From contig NWUY0300007218.1 of assembly GCA_004151065.3 (NCBI GenBank), positions 123,516 to 148,794 of the forward strand: a stretch of DNA of 25,279 nucleotides, in the 5' to 3' direction. The translations under genes and the position numbers were made by a program. The notes under the pieces are model-generated. The model was not told where the DNA came from. It worked only from the letters and a program-made list of their open reading frames with translations, and did not search any database. Positions 8,869 to 20,819 of this stretch are shown here, in pieces (positions within the stretch are counted from its first letter, which is position 1; the number at the start of each line of letters is the position of its first letter). The stretch comes from Larix sibirica (Eukaryota; Streptophyta; Pinopsida; Pinales; Pinaceae).

Positions 8869-8964
8869 TTTTTTTCTTGCATTTTTTACAAGGTTTCAAA
8901 TTCCTCACGCAGTAAAAATCCAAAAGACTGTGGAATATCTTGACAAATTCAAAAGCTTGAATCA

Positions 8965-10206
8965 TCTTATAGGTACATATTCTTGGGTGCACTTGGGCAC
9001 AAGACCATTGGATGCACTTGGTTTGTTGCAAGAAGCGCTTCCTAGGCATACTTGGGCACAACTTGCCGGATGCAATGGGTGCACCCACCTGGCACACTTG
9101 TAATGGAAGTGGATTAGATGGGATCACCTACCAGACACACTTGCACATATGTGGAATCAAGCTAGGTACACCTACCAAGCACACTTTTGATGGACATAGA
9201 TGCAATGGGAACACCTGCCAAACACACTTGCAACGAACACGGATGTGATGACACAATTGTAGGCACTCAAGCGTCAGACATACTTGTTATCATGATCATG
9301 CAACACAAAATACACAACACCATTGGAGATGAACGTAGGTGAACATGTCATGAGGGCCCAGTTGATTTGGATGCAGACACTAAGGTCGGCTTATACTCGG
9401 AGGGACTTGCAAGAGCTCGGCAAGACTCATATATATAGTGGATGTCTCAAAGTGGAAAAGGGTTCAATAATCTTTGGGAAGTGATTTATTCATGCAAGTT
9501 AAAAGTGAGCTCTACTATTGTCGCAAGTTATGGGTTTTGCACACTAGGGAAAATTTGGTTTGGTTGAGTGAAAAATGAATAGGTAGACACACCCTACAAG
9601 AGGCAGGCTTGTAAAGCTTCAAGAGTTCGTTTGTATAGGAATGTTGGGTATTGGAAAAAGGATATTTTTTCTTAAATTCATTGTACTTTTGTAAAAGAGT
9701 GACAAGCAGGTGGCCTCCCTCCCTTTTTGTATAATGTAAACATTATTCTCATAAATAAAGTTTAATTCATTTCCTTGGGTGCCAAGTATTCATGTACATG
9801 TGTATTATGACTTGTTTATTGGGATTAATGTTGGTCTATTTTCCATGATGTTTTATGTTGGTTAACTGTTGACATTGGCTAAGTGAATAGTGAATAATTG
9901 GCTAAGTGTTGAATCTTATTAAGTATAAGTATTGTTGGTATGTTTTAAATGTTGGAGTTTGATGCATGTCTAGCTATTGAATGAATTTGGTTTAGTAGGA
10001 ATGAGTTGCATTTGTTGGTTTGTAGTCTAAGGAGATGTTATGGGTAGACCTTAGGAAAAGATGCATAGTTTGGTTGTAGTAGGTGTGTGTTGGCCAAGCC
10101 CCTATGGCCAATGCAAGGTAGTGTTGCATGACCTCAAGTGTCGAAACGAAGTTGGAAAATTCTCCAGTTCAAATAAAAAAGTTCAAGCAGACTGTAGGTC
10201 TATGCC
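8965..10206 (+). repeat. 5' LTR, truncated, second copy
   Basis: Same sequence as 274-1515, with 43-bp repeats at 9041-9236, TATA box at 9430-9437 and AATAAA at 9754-9759. Confidence 0.8.
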
Positions 10207-10391
10207 TGGCGGTATCAAAGTAATTTTGGGTGCTCTTCACCACTATCACTTCTATGATAGGTGATATCAAATTAGTGCTAGGTGCTCTTCACCAATGCCA
10301 CTTTCATGATAATTGATATCAAAATTGAACATTGGTTAGCTACATTTCTCTTCACCACTATCACTTATGTGGCAGGTGGTATCAGAGCAAA
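10207..10391 (+). repeat. PBS-like tandem array, second copy
   Basis: Four PBS-like cores as at 1516-1700; the canonical TGGTATCAGAGC is at 10377-10388. Confidence 0.7.
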
Positions 10392-12060
10392 GTTGGGTGC
10401 TTTGGCCACTGTATTTCCACAAAAATGGGTCACATATCACTTTGGGATCTCTTCTTCATGCCTGGGAAAACTTAGAAGCCTTGAGGAAAATTGGCAAGTA
10501 GTTAAGAAGGGCGACCTGAAAGTTGCGATCACAAACTTGTTCCTAGGCACAACAGGAACTTAGGAACTTTGTATGCATAGGACATGATGACTCAAGCACT
10601 CTTCATTGTGACTTGGAAGGAGGTAGAAGACTTAATTGACAAGTTTTGTAGGTGGACAAGAGCAATCTTGAGTTAATGAGTGAACCAAGTCTTGAGGATT
10701 GGGTGGAATTTTCAAAGGTGCCGAGAAGAATCAAACCACTTATGGGTTGTGAAATGAATGGTAAAGAGGAAGAATCATGGAAAACCAAGAGGGAATTCGT
10801 CTGCATGGATTGGGAATGTTGGAATCAAGAGATCCATGAGGTGTACTAAGCACATGTGACGAAGCTAAAGTAGACCAGTGCAAGGGATAAATCTTGGGCT
10901 CAAAAGTAGTAGAATTTGACACACTGAGTGGAAAATTGGGCACATAGATTAGAATTTTTTAGAAGGAAGGAAGCCAACTTCATAGCATGGAAGCATACAA
11001 AATTACCTAAGTCTAGAGGTAAGGATGTTACTTGTTTTTCTTTGTGACCAGGATCAGTTTTCCATTGTTTGTCCTTTGAAGGATGAGTTGGGAGACTGGA
11101 AGGAAGTCCAACTATGATAAGAATGGTTGTGAAGCTAGAATCCTTGAGAGTATTCCAAGAGAAGATTTCAGAGGAAACATTAGAGGTTATGGGTTCCTTA
11201 ACAACGGGTCCAGGAAAGGTCATGGAAACAATTCAATAGTAGTAGTTTGTGATAGTGAATCCTATAGTGGATGAAAATTATTGTCGCAGTTGATGGAGGT
11301 GACCTTCACAGCCACCTTCCATCCTCCTTTCACTGTTAAAATCCATAAATGACTCATTTCCTAGGACCAGGGAGTGGATCCTAGGGCACTAGCATAGGTT
11401 CCTAGTTTTGTGAAGGGTTGGACATGGAGGAGCCATTTTTTCAAAGGATGAAATGTGCAATGGAAGAAATCCATTCTCTTCTTTATATTGATGCTAGTTC
11501 AAGAAATTTATTGTCCAAGAAACAAGGTAATGGGAAAAGGAGGCGCTAGTGCATGAGTTCTTTGAAGAATTTGTTGAGTTACAGGAGGTGACTTGACAAA
11601 CTTGAGGAAGCGGTGAAGACCTTTCCTTGGACAAGAATGATGATAGTTCCAAATTAGTGGATGCTTGCTTGGAAGGAAAAAAAATCCATTTCTAAGTGGA
11701 TATATGAAGGCAGCAAAGAAGTCAACCAAGAAAAAGTATGCATTTAACCTAAATGGATCATATTGGAAAGCAGAACAAGTTGACTTGGAACATGCTTACC
11801 TAACTTTGTGTATGGGAACTTGGGATGCAGCAGATCCTTCCTTGGAAATATTTGAGGATGATTTATAGGATGACCCATTTGATTGAAGGTGATCGAAGTA
11901 TTGGTGTGAGCATGATTCTCTCAACAGGAGGTATGTAATTCTTTATTTGGCTCATCACATTCAACAAAATTTGAAGAAATTGTTGCATATTTTGAGGGAA
12001 ATAGGAACCTTATTGTCGAGAAGAATTTCGATGGAGCCTAAGTGTACCAAAAAAGGTGTT

Positions 12061-12250
12061 GAGGTCAAGGAGGAAGTTGGAAGTGTTAGATTGCAGAGGG
12101 TGACTGGATAGTTGAGTAAGGGTTGAATACCTTCCTATTATTGAGAAATCTGTGCGAGGTCAAGGAGGAAGTTGGAAGTGTTAGATTGCAGAGGGTGATT
12201 GGAAAGTTGAGTAAGGGTTGAATACCTTCCTATTATTGAGCAAGTTGTGC
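12061..12250 (+). repeat. 95-bp tandem duplication, second copy
   Basis: Units 12061-12155 and 12156-12250, matching 3370-3559. Confidence 0.9.
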
Positions 12251-13251
12251 ACATTGATGTACCCGAAACAAAGAATTGGGCACAAGAATGAACTTGCACC
12301 AACAATAGTTGTGACAATTAGTAGCAAAGGCACACACTAGGATGTGATCCATTACACTCAAAATCTTGCACAAAAGGAGGCAAGCCAAATGGATTTCTCA
12401 TTCTTGAAGAAGAAAAGTTAAGTGTTGGTTCTAAGTAGTGCATGAAGATACAAACCCAACAAGACTCTCAACTACAATACAATGGCATAGTTGAGGACTA
12501 GGTTCATTGATTACACAAGTTAAGTGCTCTTCTACTTTAGAAGGATGGCAAGTTGAGGTTGATACATATGTTGGTTCAAAAGGATTATAGAGCTTAGAAT
12601 AATTCATTAAGACTCATCCACAATCAATGGGTTGAGTAAATCAATGCAAAAGAAAGCCAAAAGAGACAATAGATGGGAAAAGTGATTGATGTACCTTTGT
12701 GACTATTTTGAGGCTAAGGTGGTGGCTTTGACTTAATCCAAAAAATTTATGCAAAGAAGACTGAATTGCAAAAGGAAATTACTATTCTAAGCATGAGAAT
12801 GTGCATTCTCATGGGTTGAACGTGGTAGTTGAATTGACCACCCAATTAGTTCAAGACATCAGGATCCAAATGTGGAGATGCATGGATGAATTGACTAATT
12901 ACAAAAGTAGTAGTATGTAAAAATTGTGCAACAAGGGAATTTCGATAACCTTCTCAGTGGAGGTTGGGTTTCCTCAATAGCAGAAGAGATTTGTAGTAGT
13001 AACAGGTCACAATTGTAGCAGAAGGAAACAACTATGACAGTGGCATCAAAGATTAAAAAAAATTATAAACTTGGGCAATGTTGCTTCATTCAAAGGAAGT
13101 ATTGGACAGTGATAAGTTGCACAATTATTTTGGTAGAGACAGTGGAATGGTTGGAGAATTCAATTGTGAATGGATGTAGAAATCTAGGTAGCATACTTGG
13201 AGACCAACAGGTTCTTGCGGGTGTTTCTGAGGATGTCCATGATGTTTATTC

Positions 13252-13259
13252 GGGGAGGA
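13252..13259 (+). promoter_or_regulatory. Polypurine tract, second copy
   Basis: GGGGAGGA directly before the LTR start at 13260. Confidence 0.75.
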
Positions 13260-14951
13260 TGTAAATCCCTAGCCTTGAGAGGCTTTGATCACCTCAATCG
13301 CGCACAATCACCTTGGTGGTCATAGGATTAGCATAAACAAACATGACATGAGGTTGTTTGCTAGATGATTCAGTTTTGGGTGCTTTGGCTTATCGGCAAG
13401 GCACACCATGGACATTTTGGGTGCCCTTGCATGAAGGTAAGGCACACCATAGACATTGATTGCTCGCATTAGTTGGATAGGCCAAGAGAATTTTTAAGGG
13501 AACTTGGAGAGGTAGAGGAGGTTTTCATAGGACACCTCATCCATATGCATGTGGGATGCATGATAGGAAAAGTGGAAAGAAGCATTGACTAGCTTACATA
13601 TGCCTTGGGATGACTCAATTGATCATATATTGGTTGGGAAATCTAAGTGGGAAAACTCGGTTCAATGCACATCGCCTAGGATCACTTGGATGCACATCAA
13701 CTAGGAGCACTAGGATGCACATTAGATAAATGGATCTTGGCTTTGTGCACTTATTGGTTGCACCTTCTTGGGTTCACTTGGACATAAGACAACTTGGTTC
13801 ACTTGATGGCACCTTGCTAGAAGCACTTTATGGGTGCATTGGGTGCCACCTTGCCAACAACACTTCCTGGGTGCACTTGGGCACAACTTGTCAAATGTGA
13901 CAGGTGCACCTAATAGGCACACTTGCAATGGACACAAATGTGAAGGCAACACTTGTATGGAACACTTCCGATGAACATGAATGCGATGGGAGAACCTACC
14001 AGACACACTTAAAACAGATGCAGATGCAATGAGTGCACTTGTTGGAACTCAAGTGTCAAATGTACTTGCGATTGTGATCATGTATCGCAATGGGCATGGC
14101 ACCATTGGAGATGGATTCGATGGAAAATTCATGAGGACCTAGTTGAGTTGGATGCAGGAATTTATGTCCACTTATACTTGGAGGGGCTTGCAAGATCTTG
14201 ACAAGAATCATATATATACTGGATGCCTCAAAGTGGCTAAGGATTCAATCATATTTGAGGAGTGATTCATTCATGCAAGTTCAAAGTAATTTTCTTTATT
14301 GTGCTAAGTTATGGGTTTTGCGTAGTAGGATGAATTTGGAATAATTGAGTGAAAAAAAAGAGGTGAGGATGAGCTATAGGGTGTAGGCATGTGTTATATT
14401 TTTGGTTTGTACAGGATTGTTGGGCATTGGTAAAAGGCTATGTTTCCTTAGATTCATTAAACTTCCATAAAAGAGTGGTAGGAAACTGTTTCCCTCCCTT
14501 GTATACCGTAAACATTCTTATCATAAATAAAGTTTAAGGCATTTACCATTGGTGTCACATATATATGTGCATGTGTATTGTGATTTTTTTATTGGAATGA
14601 ATGTTTTTCTATTTCTTGTAATGCTTTATGTTGGTTAATTGTTGACAGTGGCCAAGTGAATAATTGAGTGTTGAATATTGTTAAGTATAAATATAGCAGG
14701 GATGTTTTAAAGGTTGTGGTTGGACACATATCAAACTGTTGAACGAACAAGGTTGAGTAGAACTTAGCTGCATTTGTTGGTTTTTACTCTAAGGAGAATT
14801 TATACACAAAAATTAGGAAAAGAGGCATAGTATACTTGTAGTAGGCACAGGTTGGCCAAGGAAAGTCAACGTTGCATGACCTCAGGTGTTGAAACAAAGT
14901 TGGGAAATTCCTAAGTTTGAAGAGAAAAAGCTCGAATGGAATATAGATGCA
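13260..14951 (+). repeat. 3' LTR, second copy
   Basis: TG...CA LTR matching 4569-6260, with TATATATA at 14211-14218 and AATAAA at 14526-14531. Confidence 0.8.
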
Positions 14952-15144
14952 TGACATAATTCATGTTGAATGGTGTGCTTCCAAGACATGAAATAGAACA
15001 AGGCCAATCGTATATCGAATCATTGGTGAAGGACAATGTAAGTGAGGAGGGATGAGGGATGGGGCAGATGCTCCATCCCTCATTTCATTTAATCATTATC
15101 CTCAACACAGTGTGTCCTCCCTCTTGTATCCTCTCATTTCCATC

Positions 15145-15480
15145 ATGAAGAAGTTTAAGTTGTATATGTGGCCTCTAATCCTCATTATGGCGGTTTTTAT
15201 CCATGTTAAATTGGGTCTCACTTCGAATGATTATTGCATCAACAAAAATTCCTCTGAAGCTTGGGGACTCTCCACTATTGTGATGGCCACCAAATTTGGA
15301 AATAGAGAGGAAGAAGCGAAAGTGGTTTTGCTAATGGAATTAATGGGTGATAGTCATTGGATTCCCCCACCTAAACTTAAGAATGAAGGAATCTATCTTG
15401 ACACAGATAAGGATAATTTTGACAAGCACCCTAGGAGAACCAATGGTGGCTTTCCCGGGAAGAGATTTATCATTGTGTAG
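15145..15480 (+). CDS. Hypothetical small secreted protein, second copy
   Basis: Identical 111-codon frame to 6454-6789, with the same leader hairpin at 15052-15083. The identity adds no evidence of selection, because the whole surrounding block is identical too. Confidence 0.4.
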   Translation: MKKFKLYMWPLILIMAVFIHVKLGLTSNDYCINKNSSEAWGLSTIVMATKFGNREEEAKVVLLMELMGDSHWIPPPKLKNEGIYLDTDKDNFDKHPRRTNGGFPGKRFIIV

Positions 15481-15590
15481 ACTTCTCTTGATGTTCCTTA
15501 TATTAGGTTATATGCTTGTCTCAAAGGTAAATAGGTTTCCCAGGTTCCTCCTTACAATTTATTTACCTTTGGCAGGGACAAAGTAAAGAA

Positions 15591-16918
15591 ATTTGTTGCC
15601 ACAAAAATTGGCACCCCTAAAGTGCAATGTAATCACTAGAGTGTAGCAATGTGTAACTATAGAAGTAATGTTATCCTCTACAATTACATCCCTTCTCTTT
15701 AGTTCCTAATGAGTTTCAAGAAAAAAGGGGGAATCCCTAACTAAGTTCAATAGATAAGGAAAATAACTTAGATTATGGATGGAGATATGGTTATGACTTG
15801 GAGTAATGCAATGGGACAAAAGAGCCAAAAGATACCAAAAATCAAACTAACTCAAATACTTATTAAAGATCCATAAGAAACCAAAAAAAGCATAAGTTGA
15901 TTTGCCAATAGAAATAATAACTTGTTGCAAGAAAAATGATCAACAATAATGAAATGAGAAGTGAAATGAACCATGTGAAGTATATCCCATTAAAAAGTAT
16001 CGATCACATTAACATTGTTGTAGTGACATGAGTGATGAGCTAAGTGAAAATAACCATCAATGAAAATGAATTTGTTTAAACCAATAACAAAGATTGTGAA
16101 ACCATTAGATGTGTTGATTTAAATAAATAAAAATGGTTGCAAGTGAATATGAAAATAATTTAATTCCATAAATACATTCACAACCAAATGAAATTGTTAA
16201 TTAACCTTAGTGATGGATATGTGGCTAATAACAATACAAATCATCCAACAACTTAGATATATGAAGTTAAATGTCAAAGTGCTAAAAACGACAAGTAACA
16301 AATTGTTTCAAAGTGAAAAGAATAAAATGTGTTCAGTTACTCGAATATGTCAATAGATTTTAGATCTAGTAGGGACAAATGATTGTGTTAATGAACCATG
16401 TAACATAACTCAAGATCTAAAAAAGTATTAGACAAGTTTTTTAAGAGTGCTGAAAACATCGAAAGAAAAGTAACTCTAAAACAATTGTAGGTTTATCCCA
16501 ATCTAAAAGATAAATGAAATGCACTAATTTGAGTAAGCAAATATGGAAATAGCATCAATGTAATATTAATTCAATTTGTAACCAACAAGAAAAAGATTAC
16601 CATAATGTAATATTTAGCAATGAAAATAACATAGCTTTAAAATTGAAGTGCATCCCTAAAAGAGGGTTTGATTTATCTTTCCCTAGTCTTATGTGTGAGA
16701 TAAAATTAAATTCTAGATTTTGAAACAAAAAATAATAATTTTAAAGGAAAAGAAATTATTTGAGTGGATAAAAGAAAGAGTTGAGTCTCTTAACTAGTCC
16801 CTAATTGCTTGAGAAAAGGGCATGAAGCCAGAAAGGAAGAAAGAGAAGGTTTTGTTGATCAAATAGTAGTAGATGATAGAAAGCCTTAAGCCCTTGTCCT
16901 AGTCGTTGATAGCCAAAT
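15591..16918. other. AT-rich unidentified region, second copy
   Basis: Same as 6900-8227. No coding region is seen. The copia PBS-like site recurs at 16897-16918 on the minus strand. Confidence 0.4.
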
Positions 16919-17338
16919 TGTTAGTTCTAAACTTAATTAAGTTAACAATGCATACAATTGTTAAGCATAAACAAAAAATAAAACAATAGCTCACACGCAC
17001 ATTAGACAGATATTTTACCCTGGAAACCCTTAACCGAGAAAAATAGCTTAACTAGAGCTTCATCGATCTCTTTGTTTCTTTCATTGTGTGTTAACTCAAC
17101 CTTTACGATACAATATATAGGTCTTTACCAACCTTTGAAACCCTAATTCCTAACTGGAATCAAAATACAATGGGTTGAAAATCATTGGCCGAAAATACCA
17201 AAAATAGGGCAAAAAATAGCCAAGAAAAAATTTCTCTAGGACACGCTACCCCTCATCCGAGGGGGTATGTCCCCCTCGGACCACCTAACCCCCGCCAAAA
17301 GGGGGTAGTCATGCAGAGAATATAACACATACCCAACA
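16919..17338 (-). repeat. Copia-type LTR, 420 bp, inserted in a gypsy integrase
   Basis: Minus strand TGTTGGGTATGTG (17338) to GAACTAACA (16919), with TATATATTG at 17111-17119. To its right the sequence passes straight into integrase codons (LLWDKI ends at the junction), so the insertion point is exact. To its left is the PBS-like site, consistent with a 5' LTR whose element extends leftwards. Candidate target-site bases on the right flank are ATTTT (17339-17343). The other end is not identifiable here. Confidence 0.8.
17256..17280. repeat. GC-rich hairpin in the copia LTR
   Basis: TCCGAGGGGG (17256-17265) pairs perfectly with CCCCCTCGGA (17271-17280) over the loop TATGT, in the first part of the LTR (U3). 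The piece 1 LTR lacks this hairpin at the equivalent position, so it is a subfamily difference. Confidence 0.7.
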
Positions 17339-18240
17339 ATTTTATCCCATAAAAGAACCACAACACCAACCTTGAAATCATCAATTATAGTCTCCTGATC
17401 CAATGTCCCTTTTGTCCTTTCTTCTTGAATCACCATTTGATCAAATGCTCCCCTTATATTTTCATCGAGTTCAACCAACCTTTCTATTTGTTTTTGCATT
17501 TCTTCCTAATTTAAATTAAGTCGTTGTAAATTATAACTCATATACGGGGATCTGCAAATTTATAAGGATCTGCAATTTTTCCCATACACTAATTCAAAAG
17601 GAGACTTCCTTATCCCACTTTATAGTGATTCTATCTACCCATAGTGAAAATTTTATCTTGCTGTCCCAACTTTGTTTGTTTTCTCCAACCATCTTGTTCA
17701 ATAAAGTGATTAGGTTCTTGTTGTTGGATTTGGTTGAACCATTTCCTTGTGGATAGTAATTTGAAGAGTGTAACAACATAATATTATGTTGCATGCAAAA
17801 AAATTTGATATTTTGATCATACTTAAAGCTTTGGAACTTTTAGTCATGATCTTAAGGGGACACCCAAATCTTGATAGGAAATTTTCTTCTAGAAATTTGA
17901 TTACTATGGCAGCAGTTTCATTTTTTATAGGTATTGCATCAATCCAATGGGTCAAATAATCCATGCAGGTAAGGATGTACTTGAATTTGTTGTTGGAATT
18001 TTATGTGAATGGACCCATGAAATCCATTCCCCACTGTTGAAAGGGTGCCTCAATTATAACGGGTTTTAAAGGTAAGGCAAGCAACCTGGTTTTTTTCGTG
18101 AAAATTTGACATTGTTCACAAGACCGCGCAAATGTGGGAACAACCTTGAATAAATAAGGCCATTAATAGCTATATCTCATGATCTTTATAGTAGTAGATC
18201 TAGGGGCATAATGTCCACCACATATTCCAGAATGCATTTC
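17339..18240 (-). pseudogene. Tat integrase, broken and truncated
   Basis: Integrase inserts retroelement cDNA into the genome. The N-terminal HHCC zinc finger is visible: HSGICGGH near 18205-18234, then CEQC at 18109-18120, with a stop between them. The core begins WGMDFMGPF with its first catalytic Asp at 18022-18024. The family's TDN motif reads TKS (Lys at 17839-17841), and the Glu after YYPQGNG is Lys (17729-17731), so the D,D,E triad reads D, K, K. A stop follows GPFT, and a frameshift separates the two core segments. The C-terminal part ends at LLWDKI, where the copia LTR begins. Residues such as RFGCP, YYPQGNG and SWDSK make the assignment safe. Non-functional. Confidence 0.85.
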
Positions 18241-18299
18241 CTTTGTAATTGTGATAGATTCTTCGAGGCTAACACATCGGAGAATTATCCCATTCAAGT

Positions 18300-18956
18300 T
18301 CCTCCAACCAAGACCACCTTTAGTGATTACATACTCAGTTTCCTTGAGTCAAAGGGATCATCTTTGATGTGCAACCAAATGATTGGGACACGTCAAATTC
18401 TTCAATTAAAAGATGATATCCATGTACCACTCATGGTCTTCGTTAATCATGAAAATATTAGTGATGTTTTCCCCATTTCTTCCCCTAGTTTTATGGCATT
18501 TTCATTCCCTTATGTTAATAGTTTATCCATGCCTTGTCCTTTGATAATTTTGATTGGTCTTATCTTCAGGTCGTACTCATGAATATTTGATATCCATTTC
18601 CCCCTGACCCCCAAACAGTCATGTCAGGATAGGACATATTTGACAGTTAGGTAAGGAACATATGCTAGAGCCTTAGAATATCCTATATAAGTTCAAAAGT
18701 GTTTCAAAGATTTCACCAAAGTGTAAGCTTGTTTTTCAGTAGTCTTATAATTTAATTGAACATCTCTCAATATTTGATTCATAAATACAATGGGTTTCTC
18801 ATGATTGTCGGTATTTTTTTGTAACAAAACCCATGTTATTGTATCTTCAAAAGTGAAGGAGAATATGATAAAATCCTTGGTATAGTCAAGGATGACTAGA
18901 ACTAGATAAGAGTCCCTTTTATATTTTGAAATGCACATTGGCGACATAGGTTCCAC
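18300..18956 (-). pseudogene. Tat RT-linked RNase H domain, broken
   Basis: RNase H degrades the RNA strand after first-strand synthesis. An open segment (18956-18693) shows LDYTKDFIIFSF, then WVLLQKN, IVFMNQILRD, LNYKTTEKQAYTLVKSLKHF, the standard gypsy RNase H landmarks, with the Asp of LDYTKD and the Glu of TEKQAY retained. Downstream towards the integrase (18690-18300) the frame decays and no motif is clear. It follows RT in the usual order. The plus-strand frame at 18211-18582 is antisense to this stretch and the integrase and is not a gene. Confidence 0.75.
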
Positions 18957-18959
18957 ACA

Positions 18960-19955
18960 TAATCAATATCCTTTTTAAAAAAAGAATTCATTAGCTTTAC
19001 CAATTTAGAAAAGTTAGGGATAAACCTTTTAACAAAATTGTTTTTTCCAAAGAACGATCTAAGGGATTTAAGATTGTGTGGGGCAAGAATGGTCTCGATG
19101 GATTGAATTCTTTCAGGTTCAATGTGGATACTATATGACCCAAAAATTTCCCTTCATCAAATTATACCAAACACATATTTCTTTGGATTCAACGAGATCC
19201 CATGTTTGCGACATCTGTCAAAAACCTTTCTCGGATGACTCACATGGTTGCTTCTCTACTTTGAAAATACAGTCAGATCATCCTAATAAATAACAATAAC
19301 TTTCCCAATTAAATCACTGAAGGCATGATCCATGGATATTTGGAAGGTCAATCTGGCATTTAATAGTCCAATGGGCATTATAGCATACTCATAAATTCCC
19401 TAAGGAATCGTGAAAGTTGTTTGGTCTCATCTTCCTTCTTTACCAACACTTGATTGTATCCTGAGAATCCATCTAACATAGACAACATACCAACTCTTAT
19501 AACTCTTTGCAGTAATTTTTCCATATTAGGGAAAGGATAATAGTATTTTAGCGAAGCTTGGTTTAAATTTCTAAAATCAACACAAACTCATATTTCCCTA
19601 TTCTTTTTTTGAACAATAACCGGATTTGAAATCCAAGTGGTATGTCTAGCAGGCTTGATCATTCTAGCCGCCAACATTTTATGTTTCTCCTTTTTAAATA
19701 AAGGGGGAAACTTTGGGTTAATGCTTTGTAATTTCTACATGTAAGGTGTGGTTCCTTCTTTAAGCAGAATTGTGTGTTGGATGACATATTCTCTATAAGT
19801 CTTGAGATCATCATATGACCATGAAAAGACATCCCTATATTCTCTGATCATATTTTCAATGGCTCTTCTTTCTTCTTTGGAATCATTTTTACCAATCTTA
19901 ATTATCTTAGGACTTGTATCTAAGCCAATATTAACTTCTAGAACTCCATCCATAG
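18960..19955 (-). pseudogene. Tat reverse transcriptase, broken
   Basis: RT copies the element RNA into DNA. On the minus strand the N-terminal linker shows VFSWSYDDLKTYREYVIQH (near 19850-19780). Then come TWISNPVIVQKKN, VCVDFRNLNQASLK, YPFPNMEKLLQ and LDGFSGYNQVLVKKED, with the first catalytic Asp at 19471-19473. The active-site box reads Y-stop-DD (19277-19288). Other stops follow TTPYM and EI before VCVDF, and a frame change occurs before the box, so it cannot make a full enzyme. The order of motifs matches gypsy RT throughout. Confidence 0.85.
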
Positions 19956-20162
19956 TTTCAGCTCATTTACCCTTGTATTCATCATGCCTATTAAAAAATT
20001 TCTCTAAAGGGATGGCCATCTCAAAGTTCCTGGTATCATGAATTTCATGTATTTTCATCTCATCCTTCTAACTGACAATATTTCCTTTAAATTCTCCCGT
20101 ATCTTTTAGGAAGCAGATGATTTGGGAATCATTATCAAATACTTGCCAATGTTCCAAGTTAT

Positions 20163-20660
20163 CTAACATGGAGGACCTAAAAATTGCTTCCATCCTGCAA
20201 TTCTTGAGAGAGAGAATTTTTTTGGGACTTCAAGAGTACTGGCTGCAACGGCTACGACAACGGCAAGAGTGTTGATGTCCCTAAGAATTGTCTTTATAGA
20301 AAAAGAATCAAACATTTTGGTTGTGTCTGATACAATGTTTATGTATGCCCTCAATTTATCATTCTTTTTCGAAAACTCATTCTTAACTTGGTAGACAGTT
20401 AGGTCTAAATCCCCTATAACACTTAAGCATTTTATATTCATGTCATAGCCAATCTCTAGGCCTAACAACATGGCTTGATACTCAACAACATTATTAGTAC
20501 ATTCAAATTATAATTGGAATGAAAAGGCCTTTACTTCCCCTGATGGTAAAGTAAAAACAAATCCAGCTCCAACACCATGCCTAGACCTAGTACCATCAAA
20601 ATGCATTTTCCAGACTTGATTGACAACAAGCTTATTTTTCCATCCCTCGGTCCAATAATT
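20163..20660 (-). pseudogene. Additional (archaeal-type) RNase H of a Tat element, broken
   Basis: This is a second RNase H domain, separate from the RT-linked one, known from Tat-group plant elements. WKMHFDGTRSRHGVGAGFVF carries the first Asp (20595-20597). After a stop at 20508-20510 the frame continues NNVVEYQAM with the Glu at 20481-20483, then LGLEIG and IGDLDLTVYQVKNEF with the third Asp (20409-20411). The late RDxN-xxAD motif reads RDINTLAVVVAVAAS, so its Asp is lost. It sits between protease and RT, upstream of RT. The following linker (minus strand, to about 20080) contains NLEHWQVFDND. One internal stop and the changed last acidic residue argue against function. Confidence 0.8.
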
Positions 20661-20819
20661 TATTAATACTATAAGATTTCCTACTTCATCATTTATGCAT
20701 AAAGCATCATCCAATGATCCTATGGGATCTTCCACATGATGTTCCATAGAGGGCTCATTATGTAAAGTAATGTAGAATCCCTTGTCTATAGGAATGGTGA
20801 CATAAGAGAGATCCATTTG

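Larger units (their letters stand above)
8965..14951 (+). mobile_element. Non-autonomous LTR retrotransposon, second copy
   Basis: Identical to 274-6260 at +8691: truncated 5' LTR about 8965-10206, PBS-like array, non-coding interior, PPT and 3' LTR. Its interior shows the same absence of gag and pol. Confidence 0.8.
8692..17042. repeat. Right copy of the 8,351-bp exact repeat
   Basis: This is the partner of the block at 1-8351 and begins directly after the single n. All features of the left copy recur here at +8691. A duplication whose edge coincides to the base with an assembly gap, and whose other copy starts at the first base of the window, points to redundant contigs more than to a biological tandem duplication. 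Confidence 0.95.

Noticed and set aside
18211-18582. Plus-strand 123-codon frame
   Set aside because: It is antisense to the RNase H-integrase part of the Tat pol; the minus strand carries the recognisable domains.
19802-20041. Plus-strand 79-codon frame
   Set aside because: Antisense to the RT N-terminal region, which is identified on the minus strand.
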